Below are positions 40,486-49,101 of a stretch of 64,000 bases of DNA, piece by piece. Each line of letters begins with the position of its first letter. Positions within the stretch are counted from its first letter, which is position 1. The DNA is taken from the NCBI GenBank assembly GCA_029263415.1, contig JAJCXN010000038.1, positions 1 to 64,000 of the forward strand, written 5' to 3'. Below the pieces are notes generated by a model. That model saw only the letters and a program-made list of their open reading frames with translations, was not told the DNA's origin and did no database searches. The position numbers and the translations under genes were made by a program. This stretch comes from Acidobacteriota bacterium. GTDB lineage: Bacteria > Acidobacteriota > Thermoanaerobaculia > Multivoradales > Multivoraceae.

Positions 40486-41205
40486 CTAGCAGGTGCCGTC
40501 CGCAACCAGCCGTGACCGAACCCGCTCGAATTCGTCGAGGAACCGTGTCACTGCTGGTTGCTCCTGGCAGTGGAGACCAAACATTGCCACCCCAGTCGTC
40601 TGCCCTTCCCACTCCACCGTCAACGAAAACAATCCGGATCCAGCATCGGATCGTTCGCAGTTTCTGATGCCTTCGGCAGCCATCGCACCGGCGACCGCGG
40701 CCAAGCGTTCGAGTTCGTCGCGCTCAAGGTCCCCGCGACAGTAGCGTCGCTCAGGGCCGCCCCAACCCTTGGCCTCCAGCGACCAATCGTGCGCGCTCAC
40801 CCGCAGCTCGCGAAACGGAAAGCCTTCAACACTCGGTGGCGGTCCCGGGTCCCCGGCTGCAATCCGCGAGAACATCTGCACCACAAAGGCCGGTTCGAAC
40901 GGCGGGCGAGCCTCCGGCTGAGCGATTCGACTCTGCTCAGAGCGTGCCGCCAACCAGAAGATCGTCACCGCCACCAACAAAGCCACTGCACTGGCGATCC
41001 AGTTGGTTCGATCACTCAGGAACAACGAGCCAAGTAAACCCATCAGCCCTCCACCAACGAGGCCCAGGAAGAGCGCACCTAGAGCGTCGGCAATGCCATC
41101 GAAGCCCATGCCGCTTTGCGGAGTCAGCTTGTAGATCAAGATTCCGACCGAGGCACCGGCCAACGCACTTGCAGTGGCCAGCGCGATCTTCGACATCCAC
41201 TTCAT
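40486..41205 (-). CDS. Membrane protein of unknown function
   Basis: A 239-residue protein with three N-terminal hydrophobic helices (ALATASALAGASVGILIYKL, ALGALFLGLVGGGLMGLLGS, WIASAVALLVAVTIFWLAAR) and a soluble C-terminal domain of about 140 residues containing RELRVSAHDWSLEAKGWGGP and three Cys (YCRGD, NCERS, HCQEQ). I do not recognise a family. It converges with the SPFH pair, 14 nt away, and lies 9 nt downstream of the SpoIIE-type phosphatase gene on the same strand, so it is probably the third gene of the kinase-phosphatase operon. Its role is unknown. Confidence 0.7.
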   Translation of the reverse strand: MKWMSKIALATASALAGASVGILIYKLTPQSGMGFDGIADALGALFLGLVGGGLMGLLGSLFLSDRTNWIASAVALLVAVTIFWLAARSEQSRIAQPEARPPFEPAFVVQMFSRIAAGDPGPPPSVEGFPFRELRVSAHDWSLEAKGWGGPERRYCRGDLERDELERLAAVAGAMAAEGIRNCERSDAGSGLFSLTVEWEGQTTGVAMFGLHCQEQPAVTRFLDEFERVRSRLVADGTC

Positions 41206-41214
41206 CTGCCGAAC

Positions 41215-43341
41215 CTACCGCACAGACAACACAACAAATGTTATGTCGTCGTCCGCTGGCTGATTCTGGGCCCAATCCTCACCAGCCTCAACCAGCCGCG
41301 CCAACAACGGGTTCACTGCGAGGTGCGCCACGGAGGCAAACACCCTTTCGGTCTCCGGGTAGCCAAGCAGTTCGCCGTCCGGATTGAGCCGCTCCGGGAA
41401 ACCATCGCTCATGAAGAGCACCTTGTCACCGGACTCAAGGCTCACTTCTACGAATTGATACGGAAATGAACGGACGCTTCCCAACGGCATCCCGCCGACC
41501 GCCATCGCCTCAACTGCGCCACTTGCGCGTCGATAGACCAATGGTTGAGGCATTCCCGCTGCCGTCACTTTCAGTGTGCCATCGCGGTAGCGCGCGAGCA
41601 GCAACGCCATATTCAAAGATCGGAAGTTCATCCGCTTTAGCGCAAGGTTCGAACGCTTAATGGTGTCGACCATGTCTGGATCTCCGCCGAGAGCATTGAA
41701 CAGACTTTTGGTCGCTGTCACCATGGTGCCAGCACGCATCCCGTGTCCGGTGGCATCGCCTACCGCGATTGTCATGGTGCCATCGTCTGAAACGTCAAAG
41801 TCGTAGTAGTCACCGCCAACTTCGGTTGCTGTCGTCATGTGAGCAGCAATCTCGATTTCGGGGTGCGCTGGCAGCTCTTGCGGCAGCATCGAGAGCTGCA
41901 GCAACCTTGCTTCTTCGAGTTCCTGAGCTTTGCGTTCGATGTCAGCCTCGAGCACCTTGGTCCGCACTTCTTGCTCTCGCTCGCGCCGCTCCTGAGCAAT
42001 CCGCTCCTCGGAAAGAACTCGGACACGCTCCAGCTGCGATTCCAAGCGCCGATGCGTCAGCGCGAACCGTCTCGCAAGGAACACCGACATGCTCACGATC
42101 AAGGCCAGTACGGACGTAAACGGCACCAGAAATCCGAACTCGTTGCGACCGGGAAGGAAACCAAGGTTGTACAGCAGCCCACCACCAAAACCGAGATTGA
42201 TCGCGAGGATTCCCACGCCAACAATTCTGGCTCCGTCTTCGCGGTTACGCACCGCCAACACGACACACCTGGCCATCTCCAGGAGACCAACGAACATCAC
42301 CAAGAACACCGCGAGTACCGTAGTCGAGGGCCAAAGCGCTGCGAAGGGAATGAAGAGCACGGCTCCAACCAGTAGCCACCGCGCAAATCGCGGCACCCGC
42401 TCGTGAAAAGAGCGATACACGAACATCACCCCAGAGAGCACAAAGCCCAACGCCGCGGCGTTCATCAGTGACTCGGTCCAGAACAGCAGACGTGGATCCG
42501 CGGCAAGCCCCTTGTGCACCAAGAGAAATGCAACGGTCGCTAGGAACAAGCAAAAGAGCGCGAAATAGAGATTGTCGACCGACTCGCGACGAAACACGAA
42601 AAGCAAGAAATGAAGCAGCGAGAACGACAGAAAGACACCTGTGAACAAACCTCTTCGTCCAGCCGGAGAGCGCTGACGCTCTCTCGCAATCTGTGACGCG
42701 CGACCGGCAGTGTGCAGGGTGGCCTCGAAGCCGGCATTTGCGCCGGCCCAGTGGTAGCGGGCGAACTCTGGATTCGCGAACAACAACTGCAGCTGGTGTC
42801 GGCCAGGCGTATCAAAGCGGAAGAAGATCGGATCCGGCGCACGATCAGGCTCGACGGTCAACGATCCACTCTCTTGCTCCGACATCAAGCCGATCTCAGC
42901 CAAAGGCCTACCATCTAAGAACAGCCGAGAAGCGCCGCGGTGAGACCACAGCAAGAGAGCGACCGGCTCGCCCACCACTTCCGGGGCAATCTCCAATGAG
43001 AGGTCAAACCAACCAAGACCTGTCCAACCCTGTGGGATGCCGGCCTTGCGTAGCAACGTCTTGACTTGCTGAGAACTCGCGCCCGGGGGTTGCTCGCCAA
43101 CAGATGCGGCGGACACATAGCTCCAAGTCTTAGGCGCCACTCCGGAACCCAAGAGTTCCTCCAGAGTCAGGATCACGGGAGCGGGCTCAACGATAGATCC
43201 TGAACTGGCAGCCGCGCTGCCATGGCCTACGGCGCTCAGAGCGAGCGCAACAAGCGGCCAGCTCGCGAAGACAGTCCATGCACGCCAGCGTAGTTGATAG
43301 CGTGCTACCCCAACAGCGCGATTCAAGCGACCCTCAACCAC
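41215..43341 (-). CDS. Membrane-bound SpoIIE/RsbU-type PP2C phosphatase with 7TM module
   Basis: A 708-residue protein. After a signal-like N-terminus there is an extracytoplasmic beta domain (WFDLSLEIAPEVVGEPVALL), then a run of about seven membrane helices (LFTGVFLSFSLLHFLLFVFR ... VLALIVSMSVFLARRFAL), the 7TMR-DISM layout. A coiled-coil linker (EERIAQERREREQEVRTKVL) leads to the SpoIIE phosphatase domain with EVGGDYYDFDV, AVGDATGHGMRAGTMVTATK and LFMSDGFPERL metal-site motifs. It starts with GTG immediately at the stop of the Ser/Thr kinase gene. It should dephosphorylate a phosphoprotein such as an anti-sigma antagonist in response to an external signal; the target is unknown. Confidence 0.92.
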   Translation of the reverse strand: MVEGRLNRAVGVARYQLRWRAWTVFASWPLVALALSAVGHGSAAASSGSIVEPAPVILTLEELLGSGVAPKTWSYVSAASVGEQPPGASSQQVKTLLRKAGIPQGWTGLGWFDLSLEIAPEVVGEPVALLLWSHRGASRLFLDGRPLAEIGLMSEQESGSLTVEPDRAPDPIFFRFDTPGRHQLQLLFANPEFARYHWAGANAGFEATLHTAGRASQIARERQRSPAGRRGLFTGVFLSFSLLHFLLFVFRRESVDNLYFALFCLFLATVAFLLVHKGLAADPRLLFWTESLMNAAALGFVLSGVMFVYRSFHERVPRFARWLLVGAVLFIPFAALWPSTTVLAVFLVMFVGLLEMARCVVLAVRNREDGARIVGVGILAINLGFGGGLLYNLGFLPGRNEFGFLVPFTSVLALIVSMSVFLARRFALTHRRLESQLERVRVLSEERIAQERREREQEVRTKVLEADIERKAQELEEARLLQLSMLPQELPAHPEIEIAAHMTTATEVGGDYYDFDVSDDGTMTIAVGDATGHGMRAGTMVTATKSLFNALGGDPDMVDTIKRSNLALKRMNFRSLNMALLLARYRDGTLKVTAAGMPQPLVYRRASGAVEAMAVGGMPLGSVRSFPYQFVEVSLESGDKVLFMSDGFPERLNPDGELLGYPETERVFASVAHLAVNPLLARLVEAGEDWAQNQPADDDITFVVLSVR

Positions 43342-45213
43342 TCACGATCCGATCTGCGCAAACTTCACCTCAAACTGGATCGGCACCCCGCCGTCAGTCT
43401 CAACTCTGAGCGTGTAAAGACCCGGCTGATCAAGCTGCAGCGGTCCGACATCAGATCCTTCCTCGCGGAAGATTTGCTGGCCGTCTGGCCCCAGCAAGGT
43501 ATAGATCGCTCGCCGGTTGGCGGTGACGATGTCGAAATAGAAGGTGGTCGGACGTTTAACCTCGATGTCGAACTCCACCGGTTCTTCAGGTTCGACCTCG
43601 CCATGTGCAGCCCTTCCGAAGCGCATGCGACCTAGGTATTGAGCGCTTGGCTCCGCAGTCGACTGGACCGGGGTTACCGCGGTCGTCGCCGGACTGCCCG
43701 CACGACGATTCCGCCAGTCAGCTCCTGCTGATTCGGGGTCGGGAGCCTCGGATTGTTCACGCTCTTGCGGCGGCGTCGATGCTCCGGACCTAGGCGCGGT
43801 CTTAGTCTCGGCGGGGGCAGAGGCAACAGGCCCTCCCTCCGCCGGTCGTCCTGTCTCCGGGGATCGTCCTGTCTCCGCGGGTCGTCCTGTCTCCGCAGAG
43901 TTTTCAGAAACTACTGCGTCGCTCTCGGGCTCTTCCAACGTTTCCTCAGCTCCGGCCGCGCTAGCACTCCCCTCTTCCTCATCTGCAGAACCAGAGAATT
44001 CCGCCGCTTCGGCGGCTCCCTCGTCAAAGAACGCAGCCAGGTCACTCGGTTTCTCCTCCGCGGTGCTGATTCGATTCGAGAACCACCACAGTCCGCCAAA
44101 CACCGCACCGACGCCGAGGATCAAAAACAGCGCCAAGACCGCGATTGCCGCGATCAGCGGGCCTCTACTCTTGGCCGTGGTGGCTGCCGCCGGGCCCTCA
44201 GCTGCGACCGTCGATCCTTCGGGCTCTGCCACCGGCCGGGTTTCGGCTGCGCCCCCCGAACCGGCCGTGCCGGTCGAATCGCTAAGAATGACCGTGCCAC
44301 CTTCGGTCACAGCGGCCGTGGGCGCTAGAGGCGGCGAAACGGGCACCGGCGGCACCATCGATCCAGCACCACCCTCGCCACCCGCAAGACTCTGCTTGGC
44401 CGCTTCAATCAGCGCCGAAGCGTCGGGATAGCGCCGCGCGGGATCCTTCGCCATCGCCTTGAGCACAACGCCTTGCAACGCATCCGGGATGTCGGCTGTG
44501 AACTCTCTGGGTGGGGTGACCGGGTCATAGATCACACGCTGCAACACTGCTAGCGGCGTATCCGCATGGAACGGGAGGTGCGCTGTCAGCATCTCGTACA
44601 GCACCACGCCGACCGCATAGAGATCGGCCATCTCGTCAACATCAACCGCACCCTTGGCCTGTTCAGGCGCCATGTAGGCGGGAGTGCCCAGACCGGTGCC
44701 GGTAGCAGTTAACTTGGCATCTTCAGACGAGATGATCTTGGCGATTCCAAAGTCAGCAAGAATCGCTTGGCCGTTTTTGTTCAGCAACACATTGTCTGGC
44801 TTGACATCCCGATGAACAACGCCTTGGCTGTGCGCATAGCCCAACGCCTCAGCGATCTGCTCGATCAACCTTACGGCTTCGGAGAATGGCCGGATGGCTC
44901 CCTCACGAAGCATGCGCGCCTTGAGGTCTTCGCCTTCGACGAACTCCATGATCATGTAGAACAGATCGTCGTGCTGACCGAAGTCGTGAATCTGCACAAT
45001 GTTCGGGTGCCGGAGCGCGGCCACCGCCCGCGCTTCTCGCTGGAACCGATCCTGAAACCCCTCGCTGTCAGCGAGCTCTGGACGGATCACCTTGATCGCA
45101 CGGTGGACGCTTAAGCCGGGGTGAAACGCCTTGTAAACGTTTGCCATGCCGCCGCGCCCTAGCTGGGCGACGATCTCGTGCTGCCCGATGCTCGTTCCGA
45201 TTAGGTTCTTCAC
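43342..45213 (-). CDS. Membrane Ser/Thr protein kinase (PknB-type) with extracytoplasmic domain
   Basis: A 623-residue kinase. The start at GTG 45213 places LGRGGMANVYKAF shortly after the N-terminus; a longer frame to 45270 is possible. Kinase motifs: catalytic Lys in AIKVIRPE, HRDVKPDNVLL, ADFGIAK, GTPAYMAPEQ. The domain ends near residue 275, then an acidic, Pro/Thr-rich linker, a single helix (LIAAIAVLALFLILGVGAVF) and a low-complexity external stalk with three ETGR-type repeats, ending in a beta-rich PPC-like domain (YLGRMRFGRAAHGEVEPEEP). It is the first gene of the kinase-phosphatase operon; its stop abuts the phosphatase GTG. Substrates are unknown. Confidence 0.94.
   Translation of the reverse strand: MKNLIGTSIGQHEIVAQLGRGGMANVYKAFHPGLSVHRAIKVIRPELADSEGFQDRFQREARAVAALRHPNIVQIHDFGQHDDLFYMIMEFVEGEDLKARMLREGAIRPFSEAVRLIEQIAEALGYAHSQGVVHRDVKPDNVLLNKNGQAILADFGIAKIISSEDAKLTATGTGLGTPAYMAPEQAKGAVDVDEMADLYAVGVVLYEMLTAHLPFHADTPLAVLQRVIYDPVTPPREFTADIPDALQGVVLKAMAKDPARRYPDASALIEAAKQSLAGGEGGAGSMVPPVPVSPPLAPTAAVTEGGTVILSDSTGTAGSGGAAETRPVAEPEGSTVAAEGPAAATTAKSRGPLIAAIAVLALFLILGVGAVFGGLWWFSNRISTAEEKPSDLAAFFDEGAAEAAEFSGSADEEEGSASAAGAEETLEEPESDAVVSENSAETGRPAETGRSPETGRPAEGGPVASAPAETKTAPRSGASTPPQEREQSEAPDPESAGADWRNRRAGSPATTAVTPVQSTAEPSAQYLGRMRFGRAAHGEVEPEEPVEFDIEVKRPTTFYFDIVTANRRAIYTLLGPDGQQIFREEGSDVGPLQLDQPGLYTLRVETDGGVPIQFEVKFAQIGS
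43844..43897 (-). repeat. Three tandem 18-mers in the kinase stalk
   Basis: GGTCGTCCTGTCTCCGGG, GATCGTCCTGTCTCCGCG and GGTCGTCCTGTCTCCGCA in tandem, coding on the minus strand for repeats of E-T-G-R-[PS]-[AP]. It lies in the extracytoplasmic low-complexity stalk and is likely length-variable. Confidence 0.85.
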
Positions 45214-45294
45214 TCTCAAGTCCCCACAGTGCAGAGTTGGACCGTGAGCCGGACCCGGCTCGCAGTGCACCCATTATGCGCTTTTAGACCCCTC

Positions 45295-46893
45295 TCAGTC
45301 GCGGTCGAAAACCGAATCAAAGAAGTCGAGCTCCGCCTGGCGGACGCCGGTTCTTACTTCGGCACCCTCTCCGAAGACCATGCTCGCGTCGGTCTTTGCT
45401 TCGTAGATCGGCCATGGTGGCAGGCCCTCTCCATTCGGATCACCGTTCGCGGCGAAGTTGATCCAGTAGCGCATCATCACTTCCGAAAGACTATGGTCAG
45501 CGTGCGGAATCTCGACCCCGGCAAGCGAGGTTCCTGGTGCCCCTAAGGTACCGAACACATAGCTGATTTCTGCAGCGTGGAATGAGCCGTAGCGCTCACC
45601 TCCAGGACCGGGCGGCACGCGCTCAAAGTAATAGTAGTAACCCGGGCTTGAGACCGTCGACATTAGGTCCATCCACTTGCGCGCTCCCCAGCCAAAGATG
45701 GCGACGCCTTGGGCGCGCAGCGACTCGGCTCGAGCCAGGGCATCGTCATTGGCGGGATAAAGATCAAGATACTCCTGCTCGCGACCGGGATACTGGGCGC
45801 TGACCGCTGACCGAATCGCCTCTGCCTTCATTGGGCCGCGATCGCCAATTAGAGACGGTCCTTCATCCGCATTCCAACCGGCGATGACAGCCACGTCGTT
45901 CTGGCGACCCGACTTGAACAACGACAAGGGCGTGTCCGGCAAGAACCAGCCATCCACGCTCACTCCCGCTGGCACTGCTGATGCTGGAGAGGCCGCGATC
46001 GCGAGCACATTCTCGACCGGCGCTGCGCGCAGAGCTTCGAGTGTCACCTCGCCATGACCAAGCAGTGCCTTTGCAAAGCGGGCCCCGGCGGTCTCAGCGG
46101 ATTCGCCGCCATGATCTGAGTTCAAACGAGTGACGCGACGCAGGGCCGATCCGCTCTCACCAATTGCGCGGTGAAAGAGGCCAGCGGCAAGCGGTGATGC
46201 CTGAAGGTAGCTAACACTTAAGCTGCCTGCCGACTCGCCGAAAATGGTGACCCGCGATGGATCCCCTCCGAAAGCAGCAATATTCTCCTTCACCCAGCGT
46301 AAGGACTCGATCTGATCAAGAAGTCCGTAGGTGCCGGACGATCGGTGTTCAGACTCGGCCGTCAATAATGGGTGAGCCAGAAACCCGAAGGGGCCAAGGC
46401 GGTAGTTGATCGTCACCAAGACTACGCCTTGCTTAGCGAAGTGAACACCGTTGTAGGTCTCAAGTCCGCCATGACCATTGCGTAATGAGCCACCGTGGAT
46501 CCACACCATCACCGGCTTGGGCTGGTCGCTCACGCCGGTAGTCCAAATATTGAGGTAGAGGCAGTCCTCGCTGGTTTGGTCTGCGCCGGGACCATAGAAG
46601 CTCGTCGCAGGGCGTTTGATCTGCGGGCATGCCGGTGAGAAGTCCGTTGCTTCGAAGGTGCCCTTCCATGGCTCCGAAGCCACGGGTGGAGCCCAGCGTA
46701 GCGATCCCACCGGAGCCTGCGCGTACGGCACTCCACGGTAAACGCCGACGCCTTGATCGGTGCTGCCGACAAGTACGCCACCCGCCAACTCGACCAGGCC
46801 GCGTTGAAGGAGTTGCTCATCGGGCGCAGCGCAAGCGACCGCGCCGATCACGAGGACCAGAACTAAGAGCAGACGAGGACTATTGAACTTCAT
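45295..46893 (-). CDS. Type B carboxylesterase family lipoprotein
   Basis: A 532-residue alpha/beta hydrolase. AGGAGG precedes the ATG. A lipobox-like signal (LVLVLVIGAVACAAP) predicts a lipoprotein. The fold is clear: GVYRGVPYAQAPVGSLRWAP, SEDCLYLNIWT, VMVWIHGGSLRNGHG (oxyanion hole), and FGGDPSRVTIFGESAGSLSV with the nucleophile in GESAG. The acid and base expected downstream are near DEGPSLIG and VEIPHADHSL. Such enzymes hydrolyse carboxylic esters, with broad specificity. It is divergent from the CocE-type hydrolase gene with a 160-nt gap. Confidence 0.94.
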   Translation of the reverse strand: MKFNSPRLLLVLVLVIGAVACAAPDEQLLQRGLVELAGGVLVGSTDQGVGVYRGVPYAQAPVGSLRWAPPVASEPWKGTFEATDFSPACPQIKRPATSFYGPGADQTSEDCLYLNIWTTGVSDQPKPVMVWIHGGSLRNGHGGLETYNGVHFAKQGVVLVTINYRLGPFGFLAHPLLTAESEHRSSGTYGLLDQIESLRWVKENIAAFGGDPSRVTIFGESAGSLSVSYLQASPLAAGLFHRAIGESGSALRRVTRLNSDHGGESAETAGARFAKALLGHGEVTLEALRAAPVENVLAIAASPASAVPAGVSVDGWFLPDTPLSLFKSGRQNDVAVIAGWNADEGPSLIGDRGPMKAEAIRSAVSAQYPGREQEYLDLYPANDDALARAESLRAQGVAIFGWGARKWMDLMSTVSSPGYYYYFERVPPGPGGERYGSFHAAEISYVFGTLGAPGTSLAGVEIPHADHSLSEVMMRYWINFAANGDPNGEGLPPWPIYEAKTDASMVFGEGAEVRTGVRQAELDFFDSVFDRD

Positions 46894-47054
46894 GTGAGCC
46901 TCCTAGAAACAACCAACTTGTCGTCAAGAATCGCGCACTATACGGCACCGCCATACAGCAAGCTCATTGGCACACGTGTTGTTCACTGGGGCCCAGTTGG
47001 TACACACTGCCAGTATCGAAGCCCTTCAACTGATCACGCGCAACCGAGACCCTC

Positions 47055-48965
47055 ATGCTCCAACCAAGACTCGCCCTCGTCGCAACCCTCTTGCTCACAG
47101 CAGGCACAGCCGCCGCTTTTTCGCAGATTCATCGCACCAGCGACTCTGTCAGGCGCGCGGACCTCGGCCGCGAAGCGCAGCTCGAAGACATGTTGATGGT
47201 TCCCATGCGAGACGGCATCCAGTTAGCGACCAAGGTCTATCTGCCCAAGGAAGCAGAGGGTCCGCTACCGACGGTGTTCTGGCGCACGCCATACAACACC
47301 AGCGCCTTAGGCGGCTCGAACCCGAACCGGCCCAGCGCGCTGCTCAAATACGCGTTGGACGCGGTGCGGCGCGGCTATGCCTTTGTAGTACAGAACGAGC
47401 GCGGCAAGTTCTTCTCTCAAGGAGAATGGGAGATCCTCGGTCGCCCCCGCACCGATGGCTACGACGCCCTGACCTGGATCGCTGAGCAATCCTGGTCCAA
47501 CGGCAAGGTCGCAACGCTCGGCTGCTCCTCGACGGCCGAGTGGCAGATGGGTCTCGCAGCCATGAACCATCCTGCCCACGCGGCTGCGGTCCCAATGGGA
47601 CAAGGCGCGGGCATCGGCCGAATGGGGCCGTTCTATGAACACGGGAACTTCTACCGTGGAGGCGCTCTGCAGTTGCCCATGATGACCTGGCTCTATGGCG
47701 AACAGAACCTCCATCTCCCTGACCTGCCGCAGGGTCTAAGCCGCGACGAACTCCTGCGTCAAGCAACCTACTTTGACCTGGCTGCTCGGATGCCTAGTGT
47801 CGATTGGAGCAAGGCGCTTAGGCACCTCCCAGCCAATGAGATCATGAGCAACGCAGGTGGGCCTGACGGCATCTACTCGCAGCTCATCCAGCGCATGCCA
47901 GATGATCACCAGTGGTACGAAGGTGGCCTCTACCACGACAACGAAGGCTTCGGTGTACCTGCGTTGTGGGTGAACTCCTGGTACGACCTCTCGGTTGGGC
48001 CCAACCTCGCGTTGTTCGAGCACGTCCGCGCCAAGGGCGACGCAGACGTCCGTGATCACCAATACATGATCGTGGCTCCAACTGAGCACTGCGCCATGTA
48101 TCGATTGCGTGACCCGGTGGTAGTCGGCGAACGTCACATGGGTTCGATGGCCGAGGTCGAGTTCGGCTTTGACGACATCGTCTTCGGCTTCTTGGACGAG
48201 TTCACCAAAGATGACGGCGACGAAGCCTTCAGCAAAGAACAGCCTCAGGTCCGGTACTTTGCAATGGGCCGCAACGAATGGCGCACCGCGAGCGATTGGC
48301 CGCCCGCTTCCACCCAGACGACTTTTCATCTAGCAAGTGAAGGCTCCGCCAACAGCATCTTCGGCAACGGACACCTGACCAGCGGCCCTGGCGCCGACTC
48401 TGCTGAGAAGGACACCTTCACCTACGATCCACAAGTGCCCGCACCGACCAAAGGTGGCAACTTCTGCTGCTTAGGCAACTACCCCGCCGGGGCGTTCGAT
48501 CAACGTGAAGTTGAGGCTCGCCAAGATGTGTTGGTCTACACCACCGAACCCTTCACCGACCCCCTCGACGTAGCGGGATCGATTGAGGTCGTCCTCTTCG
48601 TATCCTCCGACGCCAAGGACACCGACTTCACGGTGAAGCTGCTCGACGTGGACCAGGAGGGGCGCGCCTTCAACCTCGACGACACCATCTTCCGTATGCG
48701 CTACCGCGAGGGTTTCGGCAAGAAGGTCCTGATGCAAGCCGGCGATGTCTACGAGGTTCGCCTAGGCCCCTTGTCGACTGCCAACGTCTTCGAGAAAGGA
48801 CACCGCCTCCGGGTCGAAGTATCCAGCAGCAACTTCCCGCGCTACGACCGTAACCTCAACACCGGCGGTGACAACATCAGCGAGACCAATAGCGTTGTGG
48901 CTCACAACACCGTTCACCACAGCTCTCAGTATCCCTCTCGGATCATCCTGCCGGTGATCAAGTAG
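47055..48965 (+). CDS. CocE/NonD (X-Pro dipeptidyl-peptidase S15) family hydrolase
   Basis: A 636-residue exported hydrolase. The signal peptide (LALVATLLLTAGTAAAFSQ) is followed by EDMLMVPMRDGIQLATKVYL, the hallmark opening of the family, then TVFWRTPYNTSALGG, GYAFVVQNERGKFFSQGEW, and the nucleophile region TLGCSSTAEWQMGLA (G-C-S-S-T in place of G-x-S-x-G, with Ser in LGCSS). The C-terminal jelly-roll domain contains DPLDVAGSIEVVLFVSSDAK and VSSSNFPRYDRNLNTGG. Likely substrates are peptides or acyl esters with large acyl groups, as in glutaryl acylases. Divergent from the carboxylesterase gene. Confidence 0.93.
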   Translation: MLQPRLALVATLLLTAGTAAAFSQIHRTSDSVRRADLGREAQLEDMLMVPMRDGIQLATKVYLPKEAEGPLPTVFWRTPYNTSALGGSNPNRPSALLKYALDAVRRGYAFVVQNERGKFFSQGEWEILGRPRTDGYDALTWIAEQSWSNGKVATLGCSSTAEWQMGLAAMNHPAHAAAVPMGQGAGIGRMGPFYEHGNFYRGGALQLPMMTWLYGEQNLHLPDLPQGLSRDELLRQATYFDLAARMPSVDWSKALRHLPANEIMSNAGGPDGIYSQLIQRMPDDHQWYEGGLYHDNEGFGVPALWVNSWYDLSVGPNLALFEHVRAKGDADVRDHQYMIVAPTEHCAMYRLRDPVVVGERHMGSMAEVEFGFDDIVFGFLDEFTKDDGDEAFSKEQPQVRYFAMGRNEWRTASDWPPASTQTTFHLASEGSANSIFGNGHLTSGPGADSAEKDTFTYDPQVPAPTKGGNFCCLGNYPAGAFDQREVEARQDVLVYTTEPFTDPLDVAGSIEVVLFVSSDAKDTDFTVKLLDVDQEGRAFNLDDTIFRMRYREGFGKKVLMQAGDVYEVRLGPLSTANVFEKGHRLRVEVSSSNFPRYDRNLNTGGDNISETNSVVAHNTVHHSSQYPSRIILPVIK

Positions 48966-49044
48966 CGGGTTTTAAGGAGCAGCCGAGCACCGCGCGTCGC
49001 TGTTCCCTGTCTCGAAGCCATCTGTCGCCCTTAGACTCGCTCTC

Positions 49045-49076
49045 CGACGAAGAGCGACGACGAAGAGCGACGACGA
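49045..49076. repeat. Tandem 13-mer repeat
   Basis: CGACGAAGAGCGA twice and a partial third copy, in the 136-nt gap between the hydrolase and C25 peptidase genes (convergent). No obvious terminator hairpin was found in the gap. Confidence 0.8.
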
Positions 49077-49101
49077 TACTGGCCGAGCCTACTGGCCGCG
49101 A

